From: Otatea glauca
Taxonomy: Eukaryota > Streptophyta > Magnoliopsida > Poales > Poaceae
Length of the DNA: 64,000 bases
Assembly: GCA_036346275.1 (NCBI GenBank)
Contig: CM070730.1
Span: 46,298,918 to 46,362,917, forward strand
Direction of reading: 5' to 3'
In this document: one piece after another, positions 1-10,755 of the stretch
Numbering within the stretch: the stretch's first letter is position 1
Layout of the letters: the number at the start of each line of letters is the position of its first letter
Program-made: the position numbers and the translations under genes
Notes under the pieces: generated by a model
What the model saw: the letters and a program-made list of their open reading frames with translations, nothing else
The model's database searches: none
Told to the model about the DNA's origin: nothing

Positions 1-322
1 ATATCAAGTCCTGCCCTCACTACAGTGGTCCCCTGATAGAGTGGCCTGTCGAAGCCTCCAAGCAGTTGCATCATACGCCATAGCTCGTGGCGAATCCTCC
101 AAAGGCGCCTCCATAAGAGTGGATCACCTCATCCGCCAAAAAAATGACCTCGCTTAAATTAAGCAGATAATAATAATAAGATTTCAAAGATAGATATGAA
201 GCAAGAGAGAACAGATAAGTCGAGATTTCATTGATATTCTTGCTCAAGTTGATTAGAATTTTTAGAAAATAGTTTTATCTTCCTCGGCCAATCTATCTAA
301 GGTCAAGTCCTACAGTCAGTAT
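1..322 (-). other. Leader and start of internal region of the left-edge element
   Basis: This AT-rich stretch follows the primer binding site on the minus strand. The minus strand opens short frames near the left edge, but no gag motif can be recognised in so little sequence. A short (ATA)n run lies at 166-178. Confidence 0.55.
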
Positions 323-335
323 GGCTCTGATACCA
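323..335 (-). other. Primer binding site (initiator tRNA-Met type)
   Basis: The minus strand reads TGGTATCAGAGCC, the usual complement of the plant initiator tRNA-Met 3' end. It lies four bases (GAGG) after the LTR end at 340. It fixes the element's orientation and shows that the LTR is a 5' copy. Confidence 0.88.
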
Positions 336-339
336 CCTC

Positions 340-3300
340 TGTCGGGACCCGAACCGCAAATCTGCACCCTCTGTGTATTCTGCACTAGTCCAGGATCACG
401 CTAGTGCACACAGGCTAAACAGGGTTAAAGTACCACAATCATACACAGCGGAATAATAATAAAGTACTTCAAACATGTATTTAAACGAGTTGTGCGACCT
501 TGTGGTCTCCTTACATAGATCTGCCACGTAGGGCTTACATTATCAGAGTAAATAGAAATAACAGTGGAGAACAAATAATCATCCGTAGAAGCCCCATCTT
601 GCCACAGTAACCGATCGGGCTTGCCCCTAGATCTCTGGCGCCTCGACGCATTCTCCTCCCATACTAGCGTTGATTCCTCCACTGGTGTTGTTTTGAAAGC
701 AAGGGTGAGTACACACCGTACTCAACAAGTAATGCACAGAATGCAGTGCTGATACTATATGCAAGGCTTATCCCAAAGAATTGGCTTACTTGGTTCTTTT
801 GCATCAAACAACATTTTTAAACTTATATCTTACTTAGATTAAAAGCGGTGAAACAGCTATTAGGAGTACTAAGTTCTTTAAATAGTTTTTCTTCATAAAC
901 TTGGCACACAGCCCTAATCATGTCATTTTTAACATTGGCACACAGCCTCCCATTCCACATTTTATTTTTGAAGGTCTAACCCTCAATTGTAATCACCAAG
1001 CAATGTCCAATACCGCGGACACGGCTATTCGAATAGATTTTACACTCTACAGAGGTTGTACACTTTACCCACAAGATACAGCCATTCACCACACAGGTGA
1101 TCGTCCGTAACAAAGCCTTTCAGGAACCTCTACCTTAACTAATGAACCTCTCCGGTGTTGCCTTCGCTATCACTCCTCTCACGTAGTGCCAGTCGAAGTA
1201 TAGGACAGGCCAACACCGTTGGATGGGTACCAAGCCGCAAATGCAGTACGCTCCCCCACAGATACACCCCCGTGTACTGTCACCCTGAGGTATCAGAGGA
1301 AAGATATCAGAACTCTAATCAACTAGGTCTGTCCCATACCAGACATGTGGTTGTACGGGTGACTCAGGTCAAAGGCTCGCAAGGTGAGGTCCTTAACTGA
1401 CCAAGGCAAGACTTCCAACACTCAACAGTGGCACACAACCCAATGTGGCACACAGACTCACAACACTCATCAAACCATTGCCTCACAGGCCCATCCGGCA
1501 CGAAGCCTCTTGCCACTTGCCTTAGTCTAAATCATTTTCCCACCCAGTTGATTATTGTGCAATACCTGCCAACAATAACTCAACATCGATACAGATCCAC
1601 ACAGGTCTCCGTACTTCAATTGCATCACGTGGCATCATCACACCACTTTCAAATACATTCAACAATTCATTAACCAGCATTGTTGCATTTTTCAAAAGGT
1701 CATTCATGACTCGTGGCAAGGCTAAGCATCTAATCACGGTCTAGCCTCCCGTGTTGGCATCATATTAACATCCAGCAATTATGAGTAACCCTAGGATGAA
1801 CAATGATTTAAAGGCATACAAATGATAATTTCAAGGTGGCAATAGCATTTTAGGTTGTTTAGCTACACTCCAAAATTAATTTAAATTCATTTTTAATTAA
1901 CTTAGCATGCATAATTTCAAAGCAAGATACATTCAAAAACTAGGATCAAAATGATCAAAGCATCACTTGCCTTCAAAGAGTTCTGATCCCGATCCGAGCA
2001 TGGTCTTGTGCCGAAATTCTCCCAAAGCTTTCCAAGCAAATCAACGTCTACTCGAAATAAATAAATACACAATAAATATAATTTATAGAGAGCAAGTTCA
2101 ACTCTAAAAATTCCACAAAATTCACCAATAAATAGATCTTGATTTTACATTTTTTTAGTAATTGGAATCAGCTCAATCGGAGTTAAAATGCCAAAGTTAT
2201 AGCCTTTCAAATTTTGCAAATATATTAAAAAGAATAAACCGAATTAACTTATTTATTTTTCTACTGAAAACTCGGTTTATTGCGTCAGCATGACCTAATG
2301 ATGACGTCAGCACCGAAATGAATTTCGGCTGAAATATAATAATATTTATGACGTCAGCATGACATGTGGCAGCTCCTGGTGCAGCCACATCACCTCGGTC
2401 TATGGACCCAGTCCACGGCTCGTGTCGGTCCATCGTGGACTCGGTCCACAGAACAGTGCACCTAGCCCCCACCAGATGACGTTAGCATTGACGTCAGTGC
2501 TGACGTCAACCGATTGCCTCGAGATTCGTGCACGACATGCGTCACTATCTCGGCTGTTCCCAACCGATGGCCAGATCTCAACCACGTGGTGCAATCACAG
2601 CCGTCAAAATATCAACGGTCAGATCTCCTGCGCGCGAGCTCGGCGACGGTTCACATCTCAGGCACACGCGTCGAGCATCCAATGGCTGGATTGAATCCAA
2701 CGGCTAGATCCTGCGCGCGAGCTTGGCGACGCCTCGGCCTACGTGGCAACACGCGGCATGATCGCGACGGCTCATTTGAAATCCACGGCCGAGACTGGTC
2801 TAGTCCTCGGTCAAAGATGCACACGTGTCACGCGATTCGGTGAGGGCGCGGCATCATCTCTGCCGCTCGTTCAAATTTGAACAGCGCGGACCCTTAGGGC
2901 ATTTCCAGATCTAATCTCAACCGTTCAGATCTAATCCAACGGCGTGCGCTTAAGGAGTTGTTTACTGTGTACTTGACTACGTGGCTCAATCGCTAACGTT
3001 CAAAAACAAACCAACGGTTCAGATCTAATCTAAGCACAGACATTAAATCTAATCCAAGCCGTTCAATATAAATGTAACGGTCAAGATCCAACTAACGTGT
3101 AAACCTTATAGCTAATCTACATCGTCCATAATAGATCTAACGGTACAGATCTAATCTAGATGTAAACAGAGAAGGGCGACGTGGACTCACCAGAATCGAA
3201 TGATGCAGATCGGCCGACCGGCGAGGGTTGGCGATGTCGACAATGGCGCGGAAGAAACAGGTCGCCGGAGCTGGGGAAGACGACATAGCCAACGGCGCTA

Positions 3301-4101
3301 CGAGGCTTCTCCGGCGTGAAGAACTAACGCGTTCGACGCGGCTTACTTCGGAGATGTCGGAACCGGTTCGAGCGACAGCGGAGAGGGATCGACGACGAAG
3401 AACAGCGGCGGCAAAGAGGTGCAACTACGGCGAGCTTGCACAGGCACTAGAGGAGGTCTCAGCGTGCGTGCAAGGAGTCAAAAGACGCGACGTGAAGATC
3501 TCTGCACGACGCCCTCAACGGGGACTTAAAGGCTGCCTCGACGTGCGCACTACAGGCGGCGAAACTCACGGGCTTCCATGCCCATGCCTCTCCGGTGATC
3601 CCGTGAGGACGAAGCGACGTGGCGCTATCCTGGTCGTCCGCGCAGCGACAATCCGATGGCGCACACGTTCGGGCGACGTGGCGCAACGGCAGCCGCTGGA
3701 TCTCAATCGGACGGCTCGAGCTCATGGCGGTTAGGGTTTGCGGTGTGCTTGGGCCGGGCTGAGCACAGTACTGGGCCGAACCGGAGGGTTTCGGCCCAAA
3801 CACTATTCGAGCATTTTTAAAAGCTTTTTGAATTAAAATAATTCAGGTAATTAAACAAAGCTGAAATAAATAACAAAAACACGTGGAAAATTCCAAAAAA
3901 ATTCTGGAAAATACTTTGGGACATTTGGAACTCAAATAAAATATTTCCTGAAGAACTTTGTATAAACTTTTGCAATATTTTAATTGATTCCAGAAAGGCC
4001 ATATTTGAATAAATCCATATGAATTCCAATAAATTCCCAAAAATTCTCAAAAATCGAAAATACTCCAAAATTTAAATTAGGGCAAATTTTAGGGTGTTAC
4101 A
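340..4101 (-). repeat. 5' LTR, 3762 bp, Tekay-like
   Basis: Ends read TGTAACACCC and GGGTCCCGACA on the minus strand. The middle (about 2350-3750) is GC-rich and the outer parts are AT-rich, as in the lone LTR at 57538-61221, which aligns along its whole length with many differences. A TATA-like CCTTTAAGTCC lies near 3524-3534 on the minus strand. GC-rich open frames on both strands around 3137-3803 are treated here as LTR sequence, not genes. Confidence 0.82.
2560..3150 (-). repeat. Degenerate short repeats in the Tekay-like LTR
   Basis: Variants of AACGGTTCAGATCTAATC recur many times at irregular spacing. Related motifs recur in the lone LTR at about 59690-60300, so they are a family feature and not local slippage. 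Confidence 0.6.
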
Positions 4102-4610
4102 GGTATGTAGTTCGCTTCGGTTTCCCCACAACTAATAACGTGGCGGAGTATGAGGCCCTTTTGGCGGGTCTCCGCTGCAAGTCGCTGGGCTTGTGTCGGC
4201 TGGTTGTTAAGGGCGACTCCCAGCTCGTCGTCAACCAGTACGACAAAGACTACCAGTGCTCGGAAGGCTCGATGGCCAAGTACCTTGCCGAGGTGCGCAA
4301 AATTGAGAAGTGGTTCCGAAACTTGGAAATCAAGCACGTGCTCAGGATGGACAACTCCGACGCTGACCTCCTATCCAAGCTCGGGTCGTCTTGTGACGAG
4401 ATTCCAACATATGTCATCCTTGAGACCTTGGCGGCACCCTCCATCACCGACCAAGAAGATTCGATCGCCCTCCTCGAGAGTGTTCCCTCGTGGGTGGAGC
4501 CGATTATCAAGTTCCTCGACCGGGACGAGCTCCCATATGACCCGACCGAGAGTAGAAAAATCAAGTGCCAGGTGAGCTCGTACAAGCTCGTTGATGGACG
4601 GCTCTATCGT
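4102..4610 (+). pseudogene. Tat pol: RNase H domain
   Basis: The frame enters at 4102 straight from the inserted LTR and reads through NNVAEYEALLAGL, GDSQLVVNQ and RMDNSDADLLSKL. These are typical of the additional archaeal-type RNase H of Tat elements: an Asp in GDSQ, and N and D near the end. RNase H removes RNA from the RNA-DNA hybrid during reverse transcription. The N-terminal part of the domain was displaced by the LTR insertion. The frame stops at 4611 (TAA) and continues in the same frame in integrase, so the stop is a nonsense lesion and not a gene end. Confidence 0.8.
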
Positions 4611-4613
4611 TAA

Positions 4614-5715
4614 GGCACCTTGGGTTTTCTGTCAAAGTGTGTTACCTCAGAGGAAGGTAAGTACCTGCTCAATGATATTCATTCAGGCCTCTGCGGTGCA
4701 CATTCCTCTTTCAAGACCATGGTCGGGAAAGCGTTTCGCATGGGATTTTATTGGCCGATGGCGCTCCAGGATGCTCGGGACATCGTTCGCACCTGTCGAG
4801 CCTGCCAGTTCCATGCTCGGAAGATGCATCAGCCTGCTTACGCCCTCCAGGCCATCCCACTTGCGTGGCCATTCTCGACCTGGGGCCTCGACATCCTCGG
4901 CCCTTTCCCTTAAGCGGTCGGGGCGAAGAAGTTTCTGTTCGTCGCCATTGATACCTTCACCAAATGGATCGAGGCCGAACCAGTCTCGACCATCACTACC
5001 TGAGCCACAGTAAGGTTTTCTCATTCATTTGTGGTAACAAGGTATGGGGTCCCGTGCAGGATTATCACCGAAAATGGGTCGCATTTTACCAGCGAGTTAT
5101 TCCAAGAGTACTGCGAAGACATGGGAACCAGAGTCTGCTACACCTCGGTGGCTCACCCACAGAGCAACGGAGCGGTCGAGCGCGCCAATGGACAGATCGT
5201 CCAGGGCATCAAGAGGTGAGTCTTCAATAAGCTCGAACAACACAGCCGGGCCTAGGTGGATGAGCTTCCACCGTCCTTTGGTCCGTTCACACCACGACCA
5301 GCCGAGCAACAGGGGCAACCCCCTTTCAGCTCGTGTTCGGTGCTGAGGCCGTCCTGCCTTCTGAGGTCACGCTAGGCTCTGCTAGGGTCAGCTCAGTCGA
5401 CCAAGTCGACTTCGAGCAAGAGCGGTCTCTCGACCTTGCCCTAGCAGAAGAAGTAAGAAGCCGTGCACTGCTACGATCGGTGCATTACCTACAGGCGCTT
5501 CATAGGCATGCGTCTCAATCGGTTCGACCCAGGGAGCTCCGAGTTGGGGATCTGGCCCTAAGACGAATTTAGGGCTCGACCAACACCAACAAGTTATCCC
5601 CAAAGTGGGAGGGCCCCTACAGTGTCGTTTCAGCAGATCGCACGAGAGCTTACCGGTTGGCGATGCCCGATGGTAGAGAGCTTACGAACTTGTGGAACAT
5701 CGACCAACTCTGAAA
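4614..5715 (+). pseudogene. Tat pol: integrase
   Basis: The HHCC zinc finger is visible at about 4680-4825 (HSGLCGAH ... CRACQ). The catalytic core has Asp in WGLDILGPF (about 4880) and Glu in GAVERANG (about 5175). The second catalytic Asp is replaced: codon 5070-5072 is GAA, giving ITENGS where the family has TDNG. Stops in the same frame lie at 4911 (TAA), near 5001 (TGA) and at 5217 (TGA). A shift near 5300 moves the C-terminal part into the frame read at 5333-5572, which ends in TAG at 5570-5572 where the family usually has Gln. The tail WEGPYSVV is recognisable near 5608. Confidence 0.8.
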
Positions 5716-6749
5716 ATTTTATGTGTAACACCTTTACCTCGGCCGGCAATAAAAGTTCTTCTTTATTATCCATAATTGTGTCCCTTTTACATTTTCTTTG
5801 CATTTTTTGTGTCTCAACTTGAGCGTCGCGGTCTTGAAGTTCACCTCCAGGGGCCACGCTAGTAGTAAGATGATACTTATCGCATCATGGTTTCCCCTGT
5901 AGCAGGACATGGACCAGAGACCGCGCTCAGTTTCGAGCAAACATGCATACTACAAGCAAGGGTCGGACTTGAGTGCTTCCGAGCCCGACCTAAGCGTATT
6001 AAAGTCTATTCCTTTTGCAGGCAACAGTTCGAAGGGATTGTTCGACCTCGACAACTACAATCTAGATAAGGGTACTCCTTTTTGCCTATGCTTGTGACTC
6101 CTTATGCTTCTTTACGTCTCTTATGCCACGACTCGAGCGTTGTGATCTCGAGGTTCACCTCCGGGGGTCATGCTAGCAGTAAGCCAATTCTTAACGCGTC
6201 ACTGCTCCCCCCTGTAGCAGGACTTGGACCAGACGCCGCACTCAATTTCGGCGTGCGTGCATGCTTTGCACACAGGTCGGGCCTAAGTGCTGCCAAGCCC
6301 GACTTGAGTGCCTTGATATACATCGAGACTCGAGCATTGTAATCTTGAGGTTCACCTCCAGAGGTCATGCCAACAGTAAGCCGACTCTTATCGCATCACG
6401 ACTCCCCCCTGTAGTAGGACTTGAACCAGAAACCGCGCTCGAGTTCGGCGAGTGTATATGCTTTGCGCACAGGGTTCACCCTCGAGTGTCCCCAAGCTCA
6501 AGCCTGCTCGTGTGGAGGGCATGACTATTAAAACAACTTTGTCTTAAGTCTTTTCCAGGATGAAGGTGTTAACTAAACCCGCAGGTTGAAACGACTAAGG
6601 ACTACAAGGTCTCAACGACTAAAGACTACAAGGTCTTCTTCCTGTGGTTGAGGCCGGCATTGCTCGGACTCGACCACAGCGGGGGCTGAGCAAGGAGATA
6701 CTAGCTAAGTCTCTTCATCCAATTTTGAGTATTAACATCAAAAAGGAAC
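5716..6749 (+). repeat. Tandem-repeat region between Tat pol and the antisense gene
   Basis: Three imperfect units carry the landmarks GTTCACCTCC and CCTGTAGCAGGAC (TAG in unit three), the second landmark starting near 5895, 6211 and 6409. Spacing is therefore about 316 and 198 bp, with extra sequence in unit one. Each unit also holds a CCGCGCTC-like stretch and a TCGGACTTGAGTGC-like stretch. Hypervariable tandem repeats downstream of pol are known for Tat/Ogre elements. No reading frame of interest crosses the region. Confidence 0.68.
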
Positions 6750-6755
6750 TTTATT
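6750..6755 (-). terminator. Candidate polyadenylation signal of the antisense gene
   Basis: AATAAA on the minus strand, 73 bp beyond the stop codon at 6828, in an AT-rich stretch. Confidence 0.5.
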
Positions 6756-6827
6756 TCTTTTTGAAAAAAATTACATTTACAAGTGGGTACAAGTTTCTCT
6801 TGCCCCTCTTCCTATCTACTCTCCTAC

Positions 6828-7403
6828 TTACAGGTCTGCTAGGCCGCGAGTGAGCTTTTCCTGCTCAAGCTCAGCGACCCTTACCCTCAGCGCTGACTGC
6901 ATGCCCTGCAGACGATGCGCCTTGGCTGCGGAGCTGGTGGCGCGGTTGCACTTGTCTTGGAGCTAGGCCAGGGCACTCTTCCCCGTCCAGGTCGCTCGCC
7001 CCAGTTTCTCCTCGAGCTCGGCCACCCTCACCTCGAGCTCGGTGGAGGCCTTCGCCGGAGCAGCAGAGAGCTCCGCAATCTACTTGTGAAGCGTCTCTGC
7101 CTCCACGTGCGCAGTCTCGAGGGCTCCTGCCAGCACCACGTGCTCGAACTCGATGGTCCTCGCCGCCTTCTCGCGAAGGGCCTTGAGGGCCTCGTTCGAC
7201 CTCTCACACTCGGCGGTGACGGCCTATGAGAGCTCGAAGGAGTGGGCCGCGGTTAGCCGCCCCACCTCCTCTCGCTCAATCATCAGGTTCTCCTCGAGCT
7301 GGAGGACGTGCGTGTTGCGCTCCTCCACCCGGTCGAAGACCACTTGGAGCTCGGTGGAGTGCTCGCGTAGGCTTTGGAGCCCCTGGGCAATCAGGCCCTG
7401 CCT
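6828..7403 (-). pseudogene. Antisense gene exon 7 (coiled coil)
   Basis: 576 nt in one frame from the CCGCAG acceptor to TAA at 6828-6830. Heptads rich in Leu, Glu and Arg (LEENLMIEREEVGRL, VRVAELEEKLG, VAELEQEK) predict a long coiled coil. Three in-frame TAG codons (7224-7226, 7080-7082, 6963-6965) interrupt it, each at a position where Gln (CAG) would suit the heptads. Confidence 0.78.
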
Positions 7404-7467
7404 CTGCGGAAACCAAAAGGGATTGTGACAACAGATAAGAAAGAGGACAAATTCAAGCATGACTTAC

Positions 7468-7675
7468 CTGATCAAGCCACTCCTTGAACCTCTGGCGGTG
7501 AGGCCCGATGAGCCATACACCTGGAACGACCACCAACTCTGGCTCGACGGAATCCCTGGCCGGGGACATAGCAGCCACGTTGGCCCCTTCAGCACAGAGT
7601 CGGTCCCACCGGTCGAAGCCTCGACCTGGGCTGTCCCGACCGAGGTAGGTGGCAGCTCGGGTGGGACCGAGGCTC
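7468..7675 (-). pseudogene. Antisense gene exon 6
   Basis: 208 nt. The start and end phases demand a length one base longer, so a single-base loss lies inside, probably between about 7540 and 7660. The 3' part reads VVPGVWLIGPHRQRFKEWLD before a CAG|GTAAGT donor. Confidence 0.74.
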
Positions 7676-7752
7676 CTGAAGAAAGCAGCCAAAAAGAAAC
7701 TAAGCTACAAGAACAAGGAGCAAAAAATGAAGGCTTGGGAGTTTCGACGTAC

Positions 7753-8088
7753 CTGGCGTGCCCGCAGGAACCTTGACATCGTCGGCTGTGGTGGGCTCGA
7801 CCTCGAGCCCGTCTCCACCGGCCTCGATGGTCTCGGCCTCGATGATCGGGTTGTCTGCGGCTTTGACTCCTGCGGCGACCCCCTCTAGGTTGGCGCTTGG
7901 TTCGGTGGGCGTTCGGTCAGGGTCATCGACTAGGCTCCCCCCGAAGGCACCGCGATGGCTTGGGCTTGCTGCGAGCACACCCGGTGGACTAGGAGAAAGT
8001 CATCCACGTCCTTGTCCTCGGACTCGCCCTGAACAACAACCATAGTCATTGCCCGTCGGGCGCTTGAGGTATGCGGCGGGGAAAATTG
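7753..8088 (-). pseudogene. Antisense gene exon 5 (acidic)
   Basis: 336 nt. It enters in phase 0 and must leave in phase 1, so one base is missing. A six-G run near 7938-7943 is the likely place, because adding one G restores a single frame. The second half is acidic (NPIIEAETIEAGGDGLEVE). The preceding intron is only 51 bp, short for a plant. Confidence 0.74.
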
Positions 8089-8139
8089 CTAAGCAAAAGA
8101 AAGGGAGAAGTATACACTACGACCAAGGTCTACACGTAC

Positions 8140-8358
8140 CTGTGTGACGAGCCTCCGTCTCCTAGGAGAGGGAGGGGTGTCATGACGCCTCGTCCCCGCA
8201 GCGCCGGGGGATGCATTCCCCCTGGACGCCCCATGGCTGGGACCTCGGAGCACGTGCGGGCTTCGGGCTCCCCGCGCTGATCGCCCGGTGCTCTTCATCG
8301 AGGGCTGTTGCCCCGGTAGTGAGCTCGGGAGCCGCGCAGCGGCCACTGCACTTTGTTG
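8140..8358 (-). pseudogene. Antisense gene exon 4
   Basis: 219 nt, phase 0 at both ends, no stop. It is rich in Ala, Pro, Ser and Arg (low complexity) and ends RRRRLVTQ at a CAG|GTACGT donor. The acceptor TTCTTGTAG follows a strong pyrimidine tract. Confidence 0.77.
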
Positions 8359-8447
8359 CTACAAGAAGATGAGAAGAAGATCAAAAAATGGTGAAAGAAA
8401 TAAAGCTCGAGCTCGAGTGTTCCCGGGCTCGACGGGGATCAACTTAC

Positions 8448-8600
8448 CATCACGCGGTTGGCCCACTCGACGTGTGGCTTCTTGGGGGCGCTGATGTTGC
8501 TCGGGGCATTTGGGGCGATCCTCTTGCCCGCTTTCTTGCTCTGGCCCGCCTTGGGCAGCGACAGCATGCGCCTCACTGTCTCCCAAAGTTCTCGTCTCTC
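8448..8600 (-). pseudogene. Antisense gene exon 3
   Basis: 153 nt, phase 0 at both ends, no stop. It reads RRELWETVRRMLSLPKAGQS and ends HVEWANRVM at an ATG|GTAAGT donor. The acceptor is ACGCAG. Confidence 0.78.
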
Positions 8601-8670
8601 CTGCGTGATTGAGCAAAGTCAGTGCGAGGTCAAATTGGCACGAGCTCAATGCTGGTAAGAGATGTGTTAC

Positions 8671-8699
8671 CTCGCTGCTCCGCCTCAAGGCGTTCTTGG
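8671..8699 (-). pseudogene. Antisense gene exon 2, downstream part
   Basis: 29 nt that complete exon 2 in frame (PKNALRRSSE) when joined to 20946 with one duplication copy. It ends at a GAG|GTAACA donor in phase 0. Confidence 0.78.
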
Positions 8700-8704
8700 G
8701 AACG
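8700..8704. repeat. Target site duplication GAACG (partner 20946-20950)
   Basis: Identical 5-bp repeats flank SIRE element 1. Removing the element and one copy restores the antisense-gene exon 2 frame. Confidence 0.9.
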
Positions 8705-8814
8705 TGAAAGATCGAAAAAGGCGATTAGAGGGGAGTGAATAGGAGCCAAATAAAATTTTCGAATAAACTCTCCCCCTAGAATTCAAACCACCAAAAGACC
8801 AGAAAGAAACTGCA

Positions 8815-8970
8815 TTGGTCGGGTATCTTTGGTCGGATGAACAGTACCCCCGACCTACAGAGGTCGGGTGAACAGTACTCAGAATGAATAGTGTTCGGGT
8901 GAACAGTACCCCCTGACCCGCACTGGTCGGATGAACAGTACTCCCGACCTGAAGTGGTCGGATGAACAGT
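8815..8970 (-). repeat. Short hairpin-like repeats in the SIRE 3' LTR
   Basis: Units such as GGTCGGATGAACAGTACCC alternate with CGACCT motifs, so each unit can fold back (GGTCGG with CCGACC). A longer version of the array lies at 18755-18985 in the 5' LTR. Confidence 0.7.
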
Positions 8971-9803
8971 CAGAAATCGATGTAACTTTTGATCGGCTGA
9001 TCCAAAAACAGTGAAAATTGGTGTGCAGCTCTCTAAGGATGTCAAGAACCTATTTCAATCATCAATTGAAGGAATTGATACCAAGGTTCCGTCCCTTTTC
9101 AGTTTAACAAATGCAACACGAAAAACAGAGTCACGAACACAGACCTCACCCCTAACTTGCTGGTGGGAGTTGATGGTCAGAAATCCTTGGAGGACTCTCC
9201 ACAAATCATAGCAAGTAAGTACACGAGGAAACAACCCTTCAAACAAATAGAAACACGATCTGAAGGCACTTTCTTCTACTAGGCATAAAAATTGGTTTCT
9301 TGCAAAACTGAATAGAAGAGGTTGTAGATTGCCTAGATGATTGGGATATGATCTACTGAAGATTCATCCGACAATCTTTCATCCTTGGCAACAAGAACCG
9401 AAGCCAATCAAGACTAAAGAACTACAAGTCACACGTTACGCACTTTAAGAACACAGATTTACAACTTGCAACAAGAACGCAAGGATTGCCTAGATGATTG
9501 AAAGCATCGAATCCGGAGAAGAGTTCATCAATCATGAATTTCAACAAAGACTCAATAGCATGTAGAAGGAGATGAGGCAAATCCAAATTACGTAAAGTAA
9601 ATTGCAAGTAAGTAAATCGAAATTAGATAATGAATTTAAGTGCGTAATGTAAATACGTAAGGAAATGAAACAAGAACATAAATGAAGAACATTTCATTTC
9701 TGGAAGGGAGGTTTACAAAGCCTCACAACAAAGTGGGCAAAACTCAAATGAGCAGCAAAAAACCTCAGAATCTTCAGAGAGGGGAGGCTGCCCCTACCCC
9801 TCT

Positions 9804-9810
9804 ATTTATA
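9804..9810 (-). promoter_or_regulatory. TATA box of SIRE element 1, 3' LTR
   Basis: TATAAAT on the minus strand (CACTATAAATAGAG), at the same place in each SIRE LTR copy of the window. Confidence 0.6.
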
Positions 9811-10469
9811 GTGACCTGGGATCAATTCCCACCTTTGGATGTCCTGCTTCAATCCTAAGCCAACATCCAAGAGCGAGATTTGATCCTTACACATCCTCTC
9901 AACAACTCTCAACTACTCACGTACACTTTCCTCACCTGCTCACGCTCACAAGGAGACACCCCTCTCCCTGTCTATTTAGCAGGCTTGGACAACCTATCAC
10001 CCTTGATGAGCCTCTAAACCCTAGAGCACTCCATCAAGGGCTGAGATTTTACCCACTCACACAGCTATGCATGGGCTCACCGAAACCCAACAACACAGCG
10101 GGTTTTGCAGCTTTTCAACTCACACTAACTTGACCCGCTTCTCTATCTTCCCGACCGCGATCCAACGGTCCTCCTTGATCAGAGCGGCTCAAGTTAGCAT
10201 CTCATCCATTCCTTTGTCTTCTCGGCTTGCGGCTACTCCACGGCCTCAGTCATCTTTGGCGACACCTTGATCACTGGACCTCGGCTCTCGGCCTAGTCTC
10301 GATTCCCTTCTCCTCACCATGACCTTGCTCCAAAGTCACGCAACCATCATAGACAAGGAAACCACATCACATAGCAATGTCTAACAACACATATCCATCT
10401 CAGCAGAAAGATATACACTATCTTGACTAAAGATAACCCGACCACACGTGGTCCGACCATCGGTCTCCA

Positions 10470-10755
10470 TCCCGACCACTCGAGTGCATTCACCGGGTTC
10501 CGACTCAATCACTCGGGGTCTCAACCACTCGGAGTCGGACGACCCAACCACTCGGGGTCTCAACCACTCGGAGTCGGACGACCCAACCACTCGGGGTCGG
10601 ACGACTGGTCTGCAACACAGCCAAAGCCCCGACCACTCAGGTCGGACGACCCGACCACTCGGGGTCGGACGACTGGTCTCCAACCAGCCAAAGCCCCGAC
10701 CACTCAGGTTGGACGACCCGACCACTCGGGGTCGGACGACTGGTCTCCAACCAGT
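10470..10755 (-). repeat. 67-68-bp tandem repeats in the SIRE 3' LTR
   Basis: ACGACTGGTCTCCAACCAG recurs at about 10601, 10669 and 10736. Between the anchors are GACCACTCGGGGTCGGACGA motifs. Shorter derivative units lie on the 5' side from about 10470. Confidence 0.75.

Larger units (their letters stand above)
1..4101 (-). mobile_element. Tekay-like Ty3/gypsy element, 5' LTR and leader only (runs off left edge)
   Basis: On the minus strand the element begins at 4101 with TGTAACACCC, and the LTR ends at 340 with GGGTCCCGACA. A primer binding site follows directly, so this is the 5' LTR of an element continuing leftwards, not a solo LTR. The LTR termini match the complete chromovirus at 24374-34821 and the lone LTR at 57538-61221. 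The element interrupts the Tat pol reading frame at 4102. Its target duplication should be GGTAT (4102-4106), but the partner copy lies outside the window. Tekay lineage is inferred from the ends and the very long LTR; no coding domain is visible here. Confidence 0.8.

Noticed and set aside
166..178. (ATA)n microsatellite
   Set aside because: Too short to be notable; part of the element leader.
323..335. tRNA-Met gene fragments (also at 18628 and 36334)
   Set aside because: Only the 3' complement is present, next to LTR ends; these are primer binding sites.
3228..3734. 168-codon frame as a host gene
   Set aside because: It lies wholly inside the LTR, in a GC-rich stretch with open frames on both strands, and shows no recognisable domain.
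340..4101. Left-edge 3.7-kb LTR as a solo LTR
   Set aside because: A good primer binding site (323-335) follows the LTR end, so it is the 5' LTR of an element that continues beyond the window.
10470..10755. CRISPR-like array
   Set aside because: Unit lengths and the lack of unique spacers do not fit, and it lies inside a plant LTR; this is a tandem repeat.
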